From: Sorghum bicolor
Taxonomy: Eukaryota; Streptophyta; Magnoliopsida; Poales; Poaceae
Direction of reading: 5' to 3'
Assembly: GCF_000003195.3 (NCBI RefSeq)
Contig: NC_012878.2
Span: 20,834,131-20,898,130, forward strand
DNA: 64,000 nt
Shown here piece by piece: positions 31,271 to 43,205 of this stretch; position 1 is the first letter of the stretch, and the number at the start of each line of letters is the position of its first letter. Both the position numbers and the translations under genes were made by a program. Under the pieces are notes generated by a model. It searched no databases and was not told where the DNA came from. It was given only the letters and a program-made list of their open reading frames with translations.

Positions 31271-31890
31271 CGAAGTTGGAACTTTTCAATCCAGCACTTC
31301 TTGCACCTTAGCCGGATCCACCGATATACCTTCTTCGGATAAGACATGGCTCAAGAAAGGTACTTTCTTTAGCCAAAACTCGCATTTGCTGAACTTAGCA
31401 TAAAGCTGATGCTCACGCAAACGCGTCAATACTACACGCAGATGCTCTGCATGCTCTTCTTCATTGCGAGAATATACCAAGATATCATCAATGAAGACCA
31501 CCACAAACTTGTCCAATTCGGGCATGAACACCGAATTCATGAGATACATGAAGTGAGCAGGTGCATTCGTAAGACCGAAGGACATGACGAGATACTCATA
31601 CAACCCATACCTCGTCGAGAAAGTTGTCTTAGGTACATCTTCAGGACAGATCTTGATCTGATGATACCTAGATCGCAAATCAATCTTAGAGAATACCTTG
31701 GCTTTGGACAACTAATCAAACAAGATATCAATGCGAGGAAGAGGGTACTTATTCTTGATGGTCACCGCATTCAGAGGACGATAGTCCACACACATGCGCA
31801 AGGACTGGTCCTTCTTCTTCACAAAGATAGCCGGACAACCCCAAGGAGAAGAACTAGGACGGATAAGACCCTTCTTTAAAAACTCATTTA
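31271..31890 (-). pseudogene. Element I reverse transcriptase
   Basis: Landmarks are [44 protein letters not shown] and the active site FIDDILVYS. In-frame stops at 31712-31714 and near 31286 break it. It would have copied the element RNA. Confidence 0.88.
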
Positions 31891-31891
31891 G

Positions 31892-32512
31892 CTAGGTCTT
31901 AAGCTCAGCTAGCTCATTTGGCGGCATTCTATATGGTCTTCTAGAGATAGGAGCAGTACCTAGAAGCAATTCAATTTTGAACTCCACATCCCGATCTAGA
32001 GGAAGCCCGGGCAAATCATCAGGGAATACATCCGGGAACTCACACACTACAGGAATATCCTTGATGGCCCTAGATGTAACTGCATTCATCGTGCTACGGA
32101 TATGAATATCCCGAGGAAGTTGCACTAAGAACGCCTCTTTGGTATTCGGGTCTCTCAACATCACTACACGAGTGGTGGTGTCGATAAGAACTCCGTTGCC
32201 ACTCATCTATTTCAAACCCAGAATTACATCTATACCCACACCGGGTAGAACAACTAGATCAGCAAGAAACTGATGGTCTCCTATTTCCAGAGTTGCCACA
32301 AAAACCACTTGATTTGTAGAAATATTATTCCTAGCAGCACTAATGCAATAACTGCCTTTATCAAGTGTAACTGCCTTGAGATTATGCTTAGACACAAAGT
32401 TTGAACTTACAAAAGAATGCAATGTTCCTGAATCAAAAAGCACAAGTGCATCACATTGGTTAACCAGAAACTTACCAGCTGTAACTACCTCACCAGTAGG
32501 GATTGCTTCCAT
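31892..32512 (-). pseudogene. Element I protease region
   Basis: The retropepsin motif is LVLFDSGTLHSFVSSNFV and the second hydrophobic-Gly motif is GVGIDVILG. A TAG at about 32207 splits it from the protease-to-RT linker ([20 protein letters not shown]). The general order matches chromoviruses. Confidence 0.82.
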
Positions 32513-33235
32513 AGTCGTATAGTGAACACGCCCCTGGCGGACGTTCCCTTGGTTGCCCTTCTTTGGCGGGTAAGGACAGTTGCTTTGCCAGTGCTCGGTC
32601 TGATTATAGTTCCAGCACGGACGGTTGGAAGGTGGAGTCTTGGCATAGCTGGGACCAGTGTTTTTCCCCTAGGAAGAGCAATGGAGTACCCCTTGCAGAA
32701 CCCCGTCTTCGCCTGATTCTTCTTTGCTGGAGGGCGATATCGCTGGTTAGGAGTTGGAGCACGATACTGGGGCCTAGCTGCCACTGGAGCCTTGGACTGA
32801 GATGCCCTTGCCCCGGCCTCAAAGGCTCACTTGCGAGTCTTGGTCGCAGTGTACACAGCGTTGTAGTTCTCTTGGGTAAGAGCATCTGACAAACTCATTG
32901 AAAGTTGCACACTTAGTGCGGCCCATAGTCTTCAGCAGCTTGGGGCCAAGACCCCTCTTGAAGCTAGCAATCTTCTTCGAACTATCCGTCAGCCAAAGTA
33001 AGCGGAACTTTTGTTCCACCGTGTTCAGCCACTCCTCAGCCTGAAGGGGTTCTTCAGCCTCTCTGAAAGATGGGGGCTTAGTATCCATGAAATCCTTGAA
33101 GCTACTATACTGATTAGGTGCTGGCCCATTTGGTGCATTCCGACCACCCTGGTTTGCCATCTGATTGATGGTTTCAGTGAGCAGCCTCTGATTTTCCACC
33201 ATCATTTGCATCAGCTCAGCTGGATTTGGTGGTAG
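32513..33235 (-). pseudogene. Element I gag, internally deleted
   Basis: The N-terminal part reads MQMMVENQRLLTETINQMA and AEEWLNTVEQKFRLLWLTD. The usual following Gag segment is missing; it jumps to CATFNEFVRCSYPRE, so an internal deletion is likely. The tail has a degenerate zinc knuckle, CWNYNQTEHWQSNC, with one Cys replaced by Tyr, out of frame with the start. Confidence 0.75.
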
Positions 33236-33663
33236 AGGAGGAGGGGGGTGGGTTCATGTTCGCATGTTGTTCCGCACCTCGAGTGCCACGAGACATCTGT
33301 AAAGACACAGTCGGTGAGCATTGATGATGACAAGATTTGTCGCAGAAGAACTTATAGTCATGCTTGAAATTATTCGAGAGAATAACTTTACAGAAAAAGG
33401 TACAATAATTCAATTCCACAAAACAACATCACCAATCCCAACACATGACACAGATATCCGCAAAATGCACAACAACAGAAAGTATCGTCACAGCCGTTCG
33501 AACATGATAAAGTTAACAACATTGGGTCCATGAAATTATTACACCATCACAGTACAGGCCATAAGTCTAAGATCAAGGTTCTGGATTACAACATGATTAC
33601 AAAAGCATAACTGCCGACAGTCGTTCTACAAAAGATCCTCACAGGGTGACTACCAACTACCCA
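33236..33663. other. Spacer between gag and the extra ORF of element I
   Basis: I see no protein; the stretch is AT-rich on the minus strand. Confidence 0.4.
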
Positions 33664-34747
33664 CTACACTCTAGGCTCGTCGTCCGAGTCAGCGTCGAAG
33701 ATCGCCTCTCCGTCCTCGTCGTTAACCGGCTCAAGCTCCTCGTCCTCCACGTCCTCGTGCAAAGGTGGTGCAGCCGCGGCCGGTCCATCTACCTCCATAC
33801 CATCATCATCGGCCATAATCACCTGAGGTCCCACCTCTAGATACACTGGTACAGGGCGAGGAATAGGGTGTAGCAAGTTGTTGAGATGGTGAATCTCCAC
33901 AAGACCAGCCTCAATCTGATCCTGCAGATAGTTATCCCGCTCAAGTGACTGGATCCGGTGCATCTCCCATGCCCGGCGCCTGTTCTCCGACACGCGGAGT
34001 GCAGTATCCCTCTCACGAGTGATCTGCACCAAGCGCTCCTGCACGGTCTCCTTTTCTCTAGCCAACTGACTCATCTGGTCCTGCTTATGATCTCTCTCTA
34101 ATGGCCTTCACCCACTGCTGCCTGCGATACTCTGCAATGTCTTTCCAGTCATTGCGGTCCTTTTGGGCTTGCTCCAAGAGTCTAGCTTGCTTGCGAAACT
34201 TGCGAGCACGCTTTTCAGCCTTCTGTTGCATCTCCTAAGCACAGCGAATAGCCACCATCACCTGTGCATAGGTGTCCTCTCGCTGACTGAATAGCTTGAG
34301 CACAGCCATCATAGCACTCATAGCAGGACTGGAACTCTCAGCTCGCTCTCCTCGACCTCGGACCAACGCACATCCATCAGCCTGCTTCCACTCCGCTGCT
34401 GCTGGGTCAGCATGGGGAATGGAGGCCGCTGGCCCTCGTGTCAGCTCATCACCAAACCTCTGACAGATGTTGAGCAACATAGCATGGGCTGCAACCTGAG
34501 CTGCTTCCCATGGAGTCTGCCCATCTGAGTTGTAGGTCCACCCAGTCCATGCAGGCCTGCCCCCATGTGCTGGGACAACTCCCTGCACAGCGAACCACTG
34601 CAAGTCTCCTATCATATCCACCTCCCACGAAGAGTACTGAGGTGGCTCAGTATATCCCACAGACTGTAGCACCCTCCAGAGCAGAGTAGGAGTGCCAAAC
34701 TCACTCAGAAAGGTGTCACTAGGGAGAGGTGAAGCGGGCACATCCAT
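33664..34747 (-). pseudogene. Extra sense-strand ORF upstream of gag in element I
   Basis: The first part (34747-34235, 170 aa) starts MDVPASPLPSD and contains YSSWEVDMIGDLQWFAV and GRPAWTGWTYNSDGQTPWE. I recognise this as an uncharacterised protein common in long-LTR grass chromoviruses. It ends with a stop, and the frame shifts near 34100 into a helical segment and an acidic tail (VEDEELEPVNDEDGEAIFD) ending at 33664. The function is unknown. The arrangement (globular part, coiled coil, acidic tail) suggests a structural or binding role, which is inference. Confidence 0.7.
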
Positions 34748-35543
34748 CTGTGGAAAGGAATAACCGTGGGTAAGAGAGGATTAATTTTAAGCAACATTTA
34801 TTCACTTAAAAGGAACGATTTTGTAATGGAAGGAGTAGACAGAATGTATGTATGAATGCGATATGATGCATGTACGAACCGTACGTCCTCACAAACTTAG
34901 AAAAGAATATTCTATCAGATATACGGTGGCATACATTCGTCTCTCGATATGGTAACTACCGATGTACACGTTCTCTGTTAGAGTACCTGCAGAAAACTTC
35001 ATTGCAGCCCAACAATTCCCAATATTTCACCTAAGAAAGCGGTAAACTAAGTGCACATTGCTTATACATGCCCAACATGCACAAACAATGACACCACAGC
35101 TACCCGAGAAATTAAATGCTCCCTAATTAAGTTTCTTTTATGGTTCCATGGTTTGACATGTAACCATTCCAGAAAACCACCGCGAACACTCCCCTAGACC
35201 GCCGTTTGGACGATCATGCTCTCACAGCTCACACTTACCAAAGCGTAGGTGCGACGTTGCATAATTTAAATCTAGCGACATATGTGGCTAATTCACATAT
35301 GAAGGCTACCTCTACCATTAGACCATAGGGTAGCATAGTGCGGTCATCACACATCCATACCTGAGTACTGCCGGAGATGCATAAATAAAACCCCCCAAGT
35401 CAGTACTTAAATAGCCACCTAAAGTCCTTATATGGGCAAGGAGGATTCGACCACTAGCATAACTTAGGTATTGATTTTTACAGTTTATTTAAAAACTCTT
35501 TTGTTTTTAAATACACAAACACTGCATTTAAAATGCTGAACTT
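34748..35543 (-). other. 5' untranslated leader of element I
   Basis: This is the region between the primer site and the extra ORF on the minus strand. I see no protein; it is AT-rich and fits the long leader typical of this type. Confidence 0.5.
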
Positions 35544-35555
35544 GCTCCGATGCCA
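35544..35555 (-). other. Primer binding site of element I
   Basis: The minus strand reads TGGCATCGGAGC, close to the initiator-Met tRNA complement TGGTATCAGAGC, two bases inside the LTR end. Two mismatches fit mutational decay. Confidence 0.7.
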
Positions 35556-35557
35556 GC

Positions 35558-38500
35558 TGTCACAGAAGCAACCAAATTATAAGAGTTCAAGTGTAGAAAC
35601 GATCAACTAGCAATCAAGTTTCCAGACTTGAGCCCATATAATCCCGATAGTCAACTGAAATCACAAAGGACTTCAAACCAACTTGTAGCAAACCAAGATC
35701 GTAATAGTTCAACATAACACAGCGAATGTTACATAGTCATTCATTGCCGTCAAAGCGGCACCACATCGGAGTTACTTAGTTATTACAACACAAGTTCACA
35801 GTAGTGGAAGCAAAATAGTTTACAACACATATCCAAAGTTCTTGTTATTGCCAGAGTCTCATCACGTCCATCAAAAGCAACGAGGTACGAAGTCGTTAGA
35901 GAACCGTGCCCACCCAGCGGGATGGAGACAGGTCTTGCAGAAGCCATCATAAAAGATATCATCTACAACAGGTGGGAATAAACCCTGAGTACAAGGATGT
36001 ACTCAGCTAGACTTACTCGTCTAGTAAAACATAAAAGACACCAAGGACCATGCAAGTCTGAGTATAAAGTGTAGCTAGCTTGACTCAACATTTGTAAAAG
36101 CATCATATTAGTCATCATTAGCCTACCACTAGATTAGCACCTAGACTAAGCACTTCACTTGATTATTACAAACAATAATAACCATATCCAGTTCATCATA
36201 TGTTCTTCCTTGCTATCATCAACATCATTATCAAGAACCATTGTACTTAGTGGATGCTACGTTTGCCGCTGCTCTGTCAAGTTCTCACTATTCGGGAGAG
36301 ACGGCGATTCGAATCAATTCCTATCCAGCTGGAGGGTTATTCCTAGCACTCACCCAAGCATCCCCCGTCGGAGAGCAAGCGGGTCACCTTTGGTACGACT
36401 CAGGAATCGCGGCTCCGATCAGCGCCGCACTCCCAAGGCTACCACTCTGCCAGGAAGGTCAGGACTTTTAACTCACCTGCCTTTGGTCTTACGCCAATGG
36501 TCCCCCGCACACCGCACTTCCTCCGGTAGTGCGCACTTTATACTTGCCGGTCTTCCGGCCTGAGTCATACTACTAGGCTTCGGGGTCGGAACGAGTTATC
36601 CGGCCAACTAAGTGTTAGGCATGCGTTCAACATGACAAGAGGACATACAACAATCGGTCCTTAGCTGCCATAGACGGAGTTACTACAACCTTGCAAAACT
36701 TCGCCTGGCTTAAGTCATTTTAATCAGGTTCTTTCCACGATAGCACATATAGACAATCGTGATCCGACACAACCCTATTTCACGCAGGTGACAGGATATC
36801 ACCCGACTTCTACCGATTAAAGCATGGCTAAGCTGCTACTCGATCCTAACTCTACAACCAGGTAGTGTTATGATCTGGACAAGGAATGAGTATAATGCAT
36901 CAAGGGTTTCATCACAACTCCTATACGTAATGCATCAATAGATATAATATAATCAAGATTGCTTTCGAAATTAAAGTGGGAGACTTAAGATGCTCTGGGG
37001 CTTGCCTTTCACGAACGAGGCTGGCTCATGATTAGGGCACTCGACCTCCTCTTCGGGCTCCTCTTGTCCGGCTGGCTGGACCTCCAATTCCGTACTGATC
37101 TCCTGGCCTTCGTGGTTCACGTGGAGCTCGAACGAAGCTGTCGTTTCCGGTGCACCTATTGCATGCACGATAAGTGAGACATGTGTGCATACTAGATGAG
37201 GATGAATGCTTGGTAACATAATTAGAACTTCACTGGACACTTATTTACGGAGTAACTCCCAAAACAAACTCACACAAGATAACTATAACTAACTTAGCAA
37301 GATTTAGCAAGTCAAACCATAAACAGCAATAACCAAGTAACAGTGCAGCTCAGTAAACAAATCATAACTAATGCTTTACAGATCCAACAAACATGAATGA
37401 GGACATTCTGGAAAGCTTATGAAATTGTTTACATTTCATCTTTAAACACCACAGAAAGATTCACAAATTAAACAGGTCAAATAAACAAAGTTCCAGGTTC
37501 TGTCCCAGAAAAACAGAGAACACCTACTTGTGGAACCCAACTTGGAAGAGCCATAACTTTTTAACTACTGGACCACATGATCCCAAAATTAAACTACAGC
37601 TAGATCATAAAGTTTACAATATCTTTGATTTAGACAAGCCTCTCAGAAAACCAAGTTATCATCAAGCAAAGGTCAGATTACTCCCTTGCTGTCCAGAACA
37701 GCTAAAAACCTTTAATTAATTATTTGATGACATAGCCAAAACATATTTAGTGCCAACCAAATGGCTTACAAGCACAAGCATAGCCTAAGATTACCAGAAC
37801 ATCACATGTTGACCACTAAACATTCAATAACAAGGTATTTATTAATTTAATTCCATAAAAGGACATAATTACAAGATACTAGCAAGAGTACTCAGAAAAA
37901 TCTACAACAATTACAGATGCACAAGCATAGCATCTTGACATTACCATAAAATTTTCTGAACAATTGCACATGCCAAACTTAAGATAAGTATTTAACATGT
38001 AAAAAGGTGCTTATTTCATAAATTAAGAAACATGACTTAGATAGTGTTAAACAACAGATTTCAGATTATTTACATGTTACTATTGATATAAACAAGCTTG
38101 AAACCAAAGGAAAACACCAGCACAAGCTTCAAACATTTATTATGATTTAAATATGAAAACAAGCCATAGTATTAACATAAATTACATATCAAAGATACAG
38201 TACTCCAAAAATCATGAAATATTTATCAGAGCATTTTAATATCACTCAGAGCCTACCATATAAATTTTACAACAAAAGGAGCAGTATATCAAAAGATATG
38301 AATTTATATTCAAATAACAAGATTAAATCCTAACAATTATTTTTCCCAGAAAACATGGTGCATATTATATTTTTATTAAAAACTAGCCATCTCATGGATC
38401 ATCACAAAATTTGTTTCACAATTTTTGAAGCTTAGAAACTGGAGATATGATTTTTGCAAAAACAGCACAAACCCTAATTTCAAACATAAGGGAGAGAGAG

Positions 38501-39920
38501 AGAGACTGACAGGGGACCCCGCAGGTCAACGGACCCCACCCGTCAGTGACCCGAGAGCAGAGGCGAGGCTTGACCGCAGGAGATCTCGTCGACGGCGAGG
38601 TCTCGGAGACGGCCAAGAGCACCATCGTGCCCCTCACTCTACTCCGCGACGATTGGTACTAGAAACCCTAACTCTACCGCACCCTAGAGACCTTGCCCTC
38701 GCGAATAGCGGCACAGCGGTGGTGTGCGGCCGACTGCCGGCGTCTCTGGTCAGAGACCGGGCGAAAGAAGATCCTGATGAGCACCAGCATTACACAACGA
38801 AGTTTTTGGGACAAGAACGAGGAGAAATGGTGGACTACAGAGCCCTGGCCACGACACTGGTGACCACGGCGGAGCTCCGGCGAGGTAAGCTCGCGACGGA
38901 GAGGACAATGCGGGCTTACCGAGGCTCGGCAGCCGCAGCCGACATGACGACGGTGAAGCGGGGAAGCTAGCGGAGCACTGGGTGGAGTCGCTCGGCCGGA
39001 GATGCCGAGACGCAAGCGCACGAGCTCACCGAAGCAGTGGCGGCGACGCGGAGAAGACGATGAACGCGAGAGAGAGAAAGCCAGCGGGGAAATGGCGCTG
39101 TCCACGCGACCGTGGGCGTCATGGCGACCTGGAGGACGCGCTGGGAGCTGACAAGGGGGACCAACGGTGACGTACGGACGCCACGAGTCCAAACACGCGG
39201 CGTCACCGGCGAGCTCCTCCCCACTGATGCTGCCTCCATTCAGTTAGAGCCTACTGAAACTCGATCTTGGACTTCGATTATCTCCTAAACCGATCAATGA
39301 TTTTGCTGGCTAATTGCTACATGCTGTAGAGCTAGACGAGGACTCCAACTTTGCTTACAAGATCAAGACTTGATTCGGCGTGGATTTCAAACTGGAAGCT
39401 ATCCAAACCACCCTCGAGCAAACTGATGCAATCCCAGACTTAGAAAAATTTCTAAGTGTTGGAAACAACCCAAATCTGCCTTGTGGACCACTTTTGAACT
39501 AGATGTGATCATTTTCATGAGATGGCCATAAAACAACTTTTGTTCCTTATAAAATTTGCTACAACTTTGCTGTAGAAAGTTTTGACATGTAAACATTTTA
39601 TGAAGCACTTTTTAAAAAGCCTAAACAAAAGAGGTTTTTAGAGCCTATAAGTGAAAGTACTTAATTGGAGATGTGACCAACATGAACATTGTTCCAAAAG
39701 TTAAGTTAAGCATAGATAAACTAATTACCAAAGCATAGAACACAAACATGAGCATGGCACAATCAACCACAAGCATAAGAAGCATATTTAAGCAAGTTAA
39801 ATCACACTTTTGCATAAAATGACATGACCCAAGGTAATTGATGATCATGATATGCTTATGAATATGATGATGCTCATGTTATGTATGTGAATGATGCAAC
39901 CATAACACTGGGCTGTTACA
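35558..39920 (-). repeat. 5' LTR of element I (4.36 kb)
   Basis: On the minus strand it starts TGTAACAGCCC at 39920 and ends CTGTGACA at 35558, next to the primer site. Its first 1.16 kb (38760-39920) matches window bases 1-1161. The interior is AT-rich and without convincing protein. The inner boundary rests on the primer site and the CA end, because the partner LTR is cut by the window. Confidence 0.75.
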
Positions 39921-40079
39921 CGGCATCCCCCGCTCCTCCTTGTGCAACAGCACGACGACTTGCCGCCGCAGCTCATCTTTGCACGGGCGTGGAGACCCGA
40001 TGTCTGTCCCGTCGCTCTCCACAAGTCCAGAAAATTGTACTAATATTGTGCTAGGTTCGTGCAACTGATTTAGGTGGAG
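39921..40079. other. Flank of element I insertion
   Basis: This unique-looking sequence begins CGGCA, the expected right copy of the element I target duplication. No gene is recognised. Confidence 0.4.
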
Positions 40080-40268
40080 ATGGAGGCGGCGGCGGCCTCA
40101 GATGAAACCCTAGCCGCCGTCTTCGCCCAGCTCATGCTCCACACCATCACTCTCCTCGACCTCCTCCGTAGTCGTCGCCTCGCCTCCAGCTCCACCTCCT
40201 CCCTCCGTGAAATGGCCGCCATCCTCCACACCGCCCTGGCCCCGGCGCTGCAGCTTTGCTTTGAGTAA
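40080..40268 (+). CDS. Short hypothetical ORF (62 aa)
   Basis: The ORF starts ATGGAGGCGG and encodes an Ala/Leu-rich product with RSRRLASSSTSS in the middle. GC-rich third positions and a good ATG context make it look like a plant first exon, but I recognise no family and no clear splice donor follows. It may be a gene fragment broken by element I, or chance. Confidence 0.25.
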   Translation: MEAAAASDETLAAVFAQLMLHTITLLDLLRSRRLASSSTSSLREMAAILHTALAPALQLCFE

Positions 40269-40670
40269 TCTTCACTTCTCGTGCACTTGTTTTTACTATT
40301 TTGGGTTTTGGTTTGGGTCTGTTAATTTTGTGTTTCGTCCTCTTCCGTCTCAGTTATACAGTGTTTCCACTTCTCTTGCTCCTGGATACGGCGGTGCAGT
40401 GTAGGAAGCAAAAGCAATGCACAGGATCTGGTAATTACCTCAGCCTGGCGCCGGCAGGGCACATGCACAACCACTGGTTAAGGGGGTTCTCGACAAGAGG
40501 TTGGAGCACGTTCGAGCACGTCTCAATCGTTGACTGCACAACCTGTCTCGTTGTCTAGCATTGCCATGGCGAGCAGCCGCACCATTGCCGCCGTGCCGCC
40601 GCACCAGACCTGCCATGCCATCGCACCGCTGTGGCAGAACGTGGCCGCGTCGCGATGGCACACCTGGTGG

Positions 40671-41522
40671 CAGGGGCGGATTTGGGCCTAGGGCAACTAG
40701 AGCCATGGCTCTCGGCGTGGTCCAAAACTCTCTTACAGTATACTATTACTATGTGCTTCTCTAGCCCAAGTTTAGAAGTTGGTCGAATAAGGTATAGCTT
40801 TCTAGCTCAGCATAGAGAGGAGGCACAACATCTGGTGATTCATGAGCGTGGTGTCTGTCGGACGCCTCGATGCTCTGACCCCGTTCCTACTCTCCGTAGT
40901 CTGAACTCTGCTGGGCACCGCCGGACCTCCACCCCGCAGGGCTCATGGCGTACCTTCAGTGGCCAAATGGGTGCGGCGACCCAATGGTCGGTGCCGGCAG
41001 CGGCATGTGCAGGCCAGCATCTTATCTCCGCTTTTGGCTGCCCATGCACGCCGCAACCAGGTTGTCAAGCAGGCGGTCTGTTGTGCCTAATTGCCTTTGT
41101 TCCTTACAGTTGCCTGCCGATTGTCTTGACATTGGACTATTGATAATTCCCATTCTCGTTCTCAAATCTAAGTTATTGGTACCAGCCTCTATTTCTTGCC
41201 AAGTAGATGACTGAATATGGTGAATTAATTATGCCAATTTTTTTGTAGACTTGCACAATGAAATGAAGTGATCAAGACACTAAAATCCTTTTTCTTCTGC
41301 TCGTATGACAATTAACATTAGACACATATTTTTTTAATCACTTTACTATTTCCATCAATGACGTTGTAGATTTAAAGTGGAACTAAGTATCATCTAAAAC
41401 TACATATTTATGAGCTAGTTTTGTTATCTATCGATATTAGATCTCGTGTGAGCGGTATTTTGACCTGATATACGTGATTTGATAGTGGCCCTAGGCTTGA
41501 AAATTGATGAGCTCCGCCACTG
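40671..41522. mobile_element. Non-autonomous hAT-like DNA transposon (852 bp)
   Basis: Ends are CAGGGGCGGA (left) and TCCGCCACTG (right), inverted repeats with one mismatch in ten. It is flanked by a perfect 8-bp duplication CCTGGTGG at 40663-40670 and 41523-41530. The 8-bp duplication and CA(G/T)-type ends fit the hAT superfamily. No transposase is visible; the GC-rich middle (about 40830-41100) may be captured sequence. Confidence 0.75.
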
Positions 41523-41530
41523 CCTGGTGG

Positions 41531-41877
41531 TGCTAGTCGCAGGAGCCGAGAATGGAAGAAGACAACAGCGGTGGAGACGGAGAGCAAAACCTGCGGCGCG
41601 GATACATCATCGGGGGAGCGAGAAATGAACGGGGAGGGAGCGCGGATACGTGCTTCCTGATATGTTGTTTCATTTGTTAGGTGGTATAAAATTGATAATC
41701 TTTTAAGTAGGTCCACAAGAAGTGGCGTTTTGAGGGAGACATATTTGGGACCGCCCACACACTGTGGTATTTTTAGGGAGAAACCGCTTGCCGTGTGTGG
41801 GTTGCAAGTAGACGGACGGACGAAACGAAAAGAAAGTCATACGAGATGAAATAGTCTTACTTTTATTCTTTATATAT
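41531..41877. other. Flank after the hAT-like element
   Basis: This continues the GC-rich sequence that precedes the hAT insertion, then turns AT-rich. No protein is recognised. Confidence 0.4.
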
Positions 41878-42107
41878 ATAAGTGTTATTCTACACCCTAG
41901 GTGTAGAATACTATTCTACACCGAAGTGTTATACTGAACAAAATCCAGTATCGTTCACGTTTCAGTATTATTCAGTATTTTGTAGTCCTGAGTGTACTAC
42001 TAGATAATACTGAACATTGTTCAGTACTACTCAGTATTTTTTTACCTCAATTTTGATTTTTGGTGTAAAATAATATTGTACACCTTAGGTGTAGAAATAG
42101 CGCTGCC

Positions 42108-42163
<56 letters not shown>

Positions 42164-42317
42164 TGAGCCAAAAAAATACTAAGTAAAACTGAACAACGTT
42201 CAGTATCATCTTAGTACTATACCTAGGGCCACAAAATACAAAAAAATATTGAAACACAAAAATACTGAACGATAGAATAGTATTCTCCTTTAGGGTGCAG
42301 AATAATAACACTTATAT
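41878..42317. mobile_element. MITE-like element with long imperfect inverted repeats
   Basis: The left end reads TATAAGTGTTATTCTACACC and the reverse complement of the right end reads TATAAGTGTTATTATTCTGC, each followed by CCTA.. and GAATACTATTC, giving inverted repeats of about 45 bp. Inside are repeated CAGTAT/ACTGAAC motifs and a TA microsatellite. TA at both edges would fit a Tc1/mariner-type target, but TA runs make the exact ends ambiguous. Confidence 0.55.
42109..42162. repeat. (TA)n microsatellite
   Basis: About 27 uninterrupted TA units lie inside the MITE-like element. Confidence 0.95.
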
Positions 42318-43205
42318 ACATGTAACTCTAGCTGGAAAGATAGTAAATGCCGAAAGGTCTGGTACCAAATCTCTACAACTAAAAGGTATTGTTATACCTC
42401 CATCGGCCTGCCTCCCCCGCTCGATGCGCCCTCCTCTCGACCAACCGCTGCAGCTCCCCACGCACGTCCTCCTATCGCAGGTCCTCTCTGCGCGCTGACT
42501 CCTCCGCCCTTCGTCACGACCAACCGCCGCAGCTCCCCCACGCACGTCCTTCCATCGCAGGTCCGCGCCATCAGCTCGCGGCCGCCTCTCTGCGCGCGTC
42601 TCGGCCGCTTCTCTGCGTGTGCTGCCGTCGCCGCCGACTCTCTGCGCGCGCTGCCGTCGCGACAGCCGGACGCACGCCATGCTCGGCTCCGCCCGCTCCA
42701 TCACTGCGCTCACCCATGCCCTCACGCCGCCGCACCACCTGGAGGGCGCCATGGGTGCGGGAAGGGCAGCGGTGTGGTGGTTGTCGTCGACGCGGCGGCG
42801 CCCATCCTTCTCCTCTACAGCCCCTCGCAACGACGGTCTGCTCGGCTCCAGATTCACGCCTGAGTGACATCAGCCAGCCGCCGGACGACCGAGCCGCAAG
42901 TGGACGAGGACTAGGTTGTCGCGGAACCCGGCTTCTACAACGTCCAGCTCCAAGCTCGTGTCGCCTGCCGTCGGAGGAACTCACCAGTTCCAAGCTCGTC
43001 TCGTCCGCCGCCGGGACGCCCGCAACCCCTACGCCGGCCTGTGGAGCTGGTCCATATCCGTTTCTTACTTCCCTCCCCTTACTAATTTGTTTAGTTTCAG
43101 CATTTGATTTTGGTAGTGATTCCCTTACTCCCCTCCCCTTACTGATTTCAGCACCTGATTTAAGAACCTGCTCGGCGGAGTTATTGCAATAATCGGTCGC
43201 AATTT
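42318..43205. other. CpG-rich leader-like region before the FYVE pseudogene
   Basis: This is a C-rich sequence with imperfect direct repeats: a unit with CCAACCGC..GCAGCTCCCC at about 42440 and 42519, another with CCAGCTCCAAGCTCGT near 42950 and 42990, and a pyrimidine-rich repeat near 43070 and 43130. Long open frames here have arginine/serine/proline-rich low-complexity products in several frames, so I do not call a protein. It resembles a plant 5' UTR or CpG-rich first exon. Confidence 0.4.

Larger units (their letters stand above)
1..39920 (-). mobile_element. Element I: old Ty3 chromovirus (Tekay/RIRE3-like), host of the nest
   Basis: Read on the minus strand the order is 5' LTR (35558-39920), primer site, an extra ORF, gag, protease, RT, RNase H, integrase with chromodomain, polypurine tract and a 3' LTR that leaves the window at base 1. 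Integrase is broken between bases 2006 and 29993 by nested insertions; the two halves rejoin in frame across the flanking duplication. Bases 1-1161 match 38760-39920 closely, which identifies the LTR pair. Coding parts carry many stops and frameshifts, so it is dead. The right target duplication would be CGGCA (39921-39925); its partner lies outside the window. The Tekay/RIRE3-like label rests on the chromodomain, the TGTAACA LTR start and the long LTR. Confidence 0.85.

Noticed and set aside
42042..42311. Open frame with a poly Tyr-Ile run
   Set aside because: Translation of the TA microsatellite inside a MITE-like element.
42389..43192. 267-codon plus-strand open frame before the FYVE pseudogene
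   Set aside because: Arg/Ser/Pro-rich in a C-rich region where several frames on both strands are open at once; it contains local repeats and no known motif.
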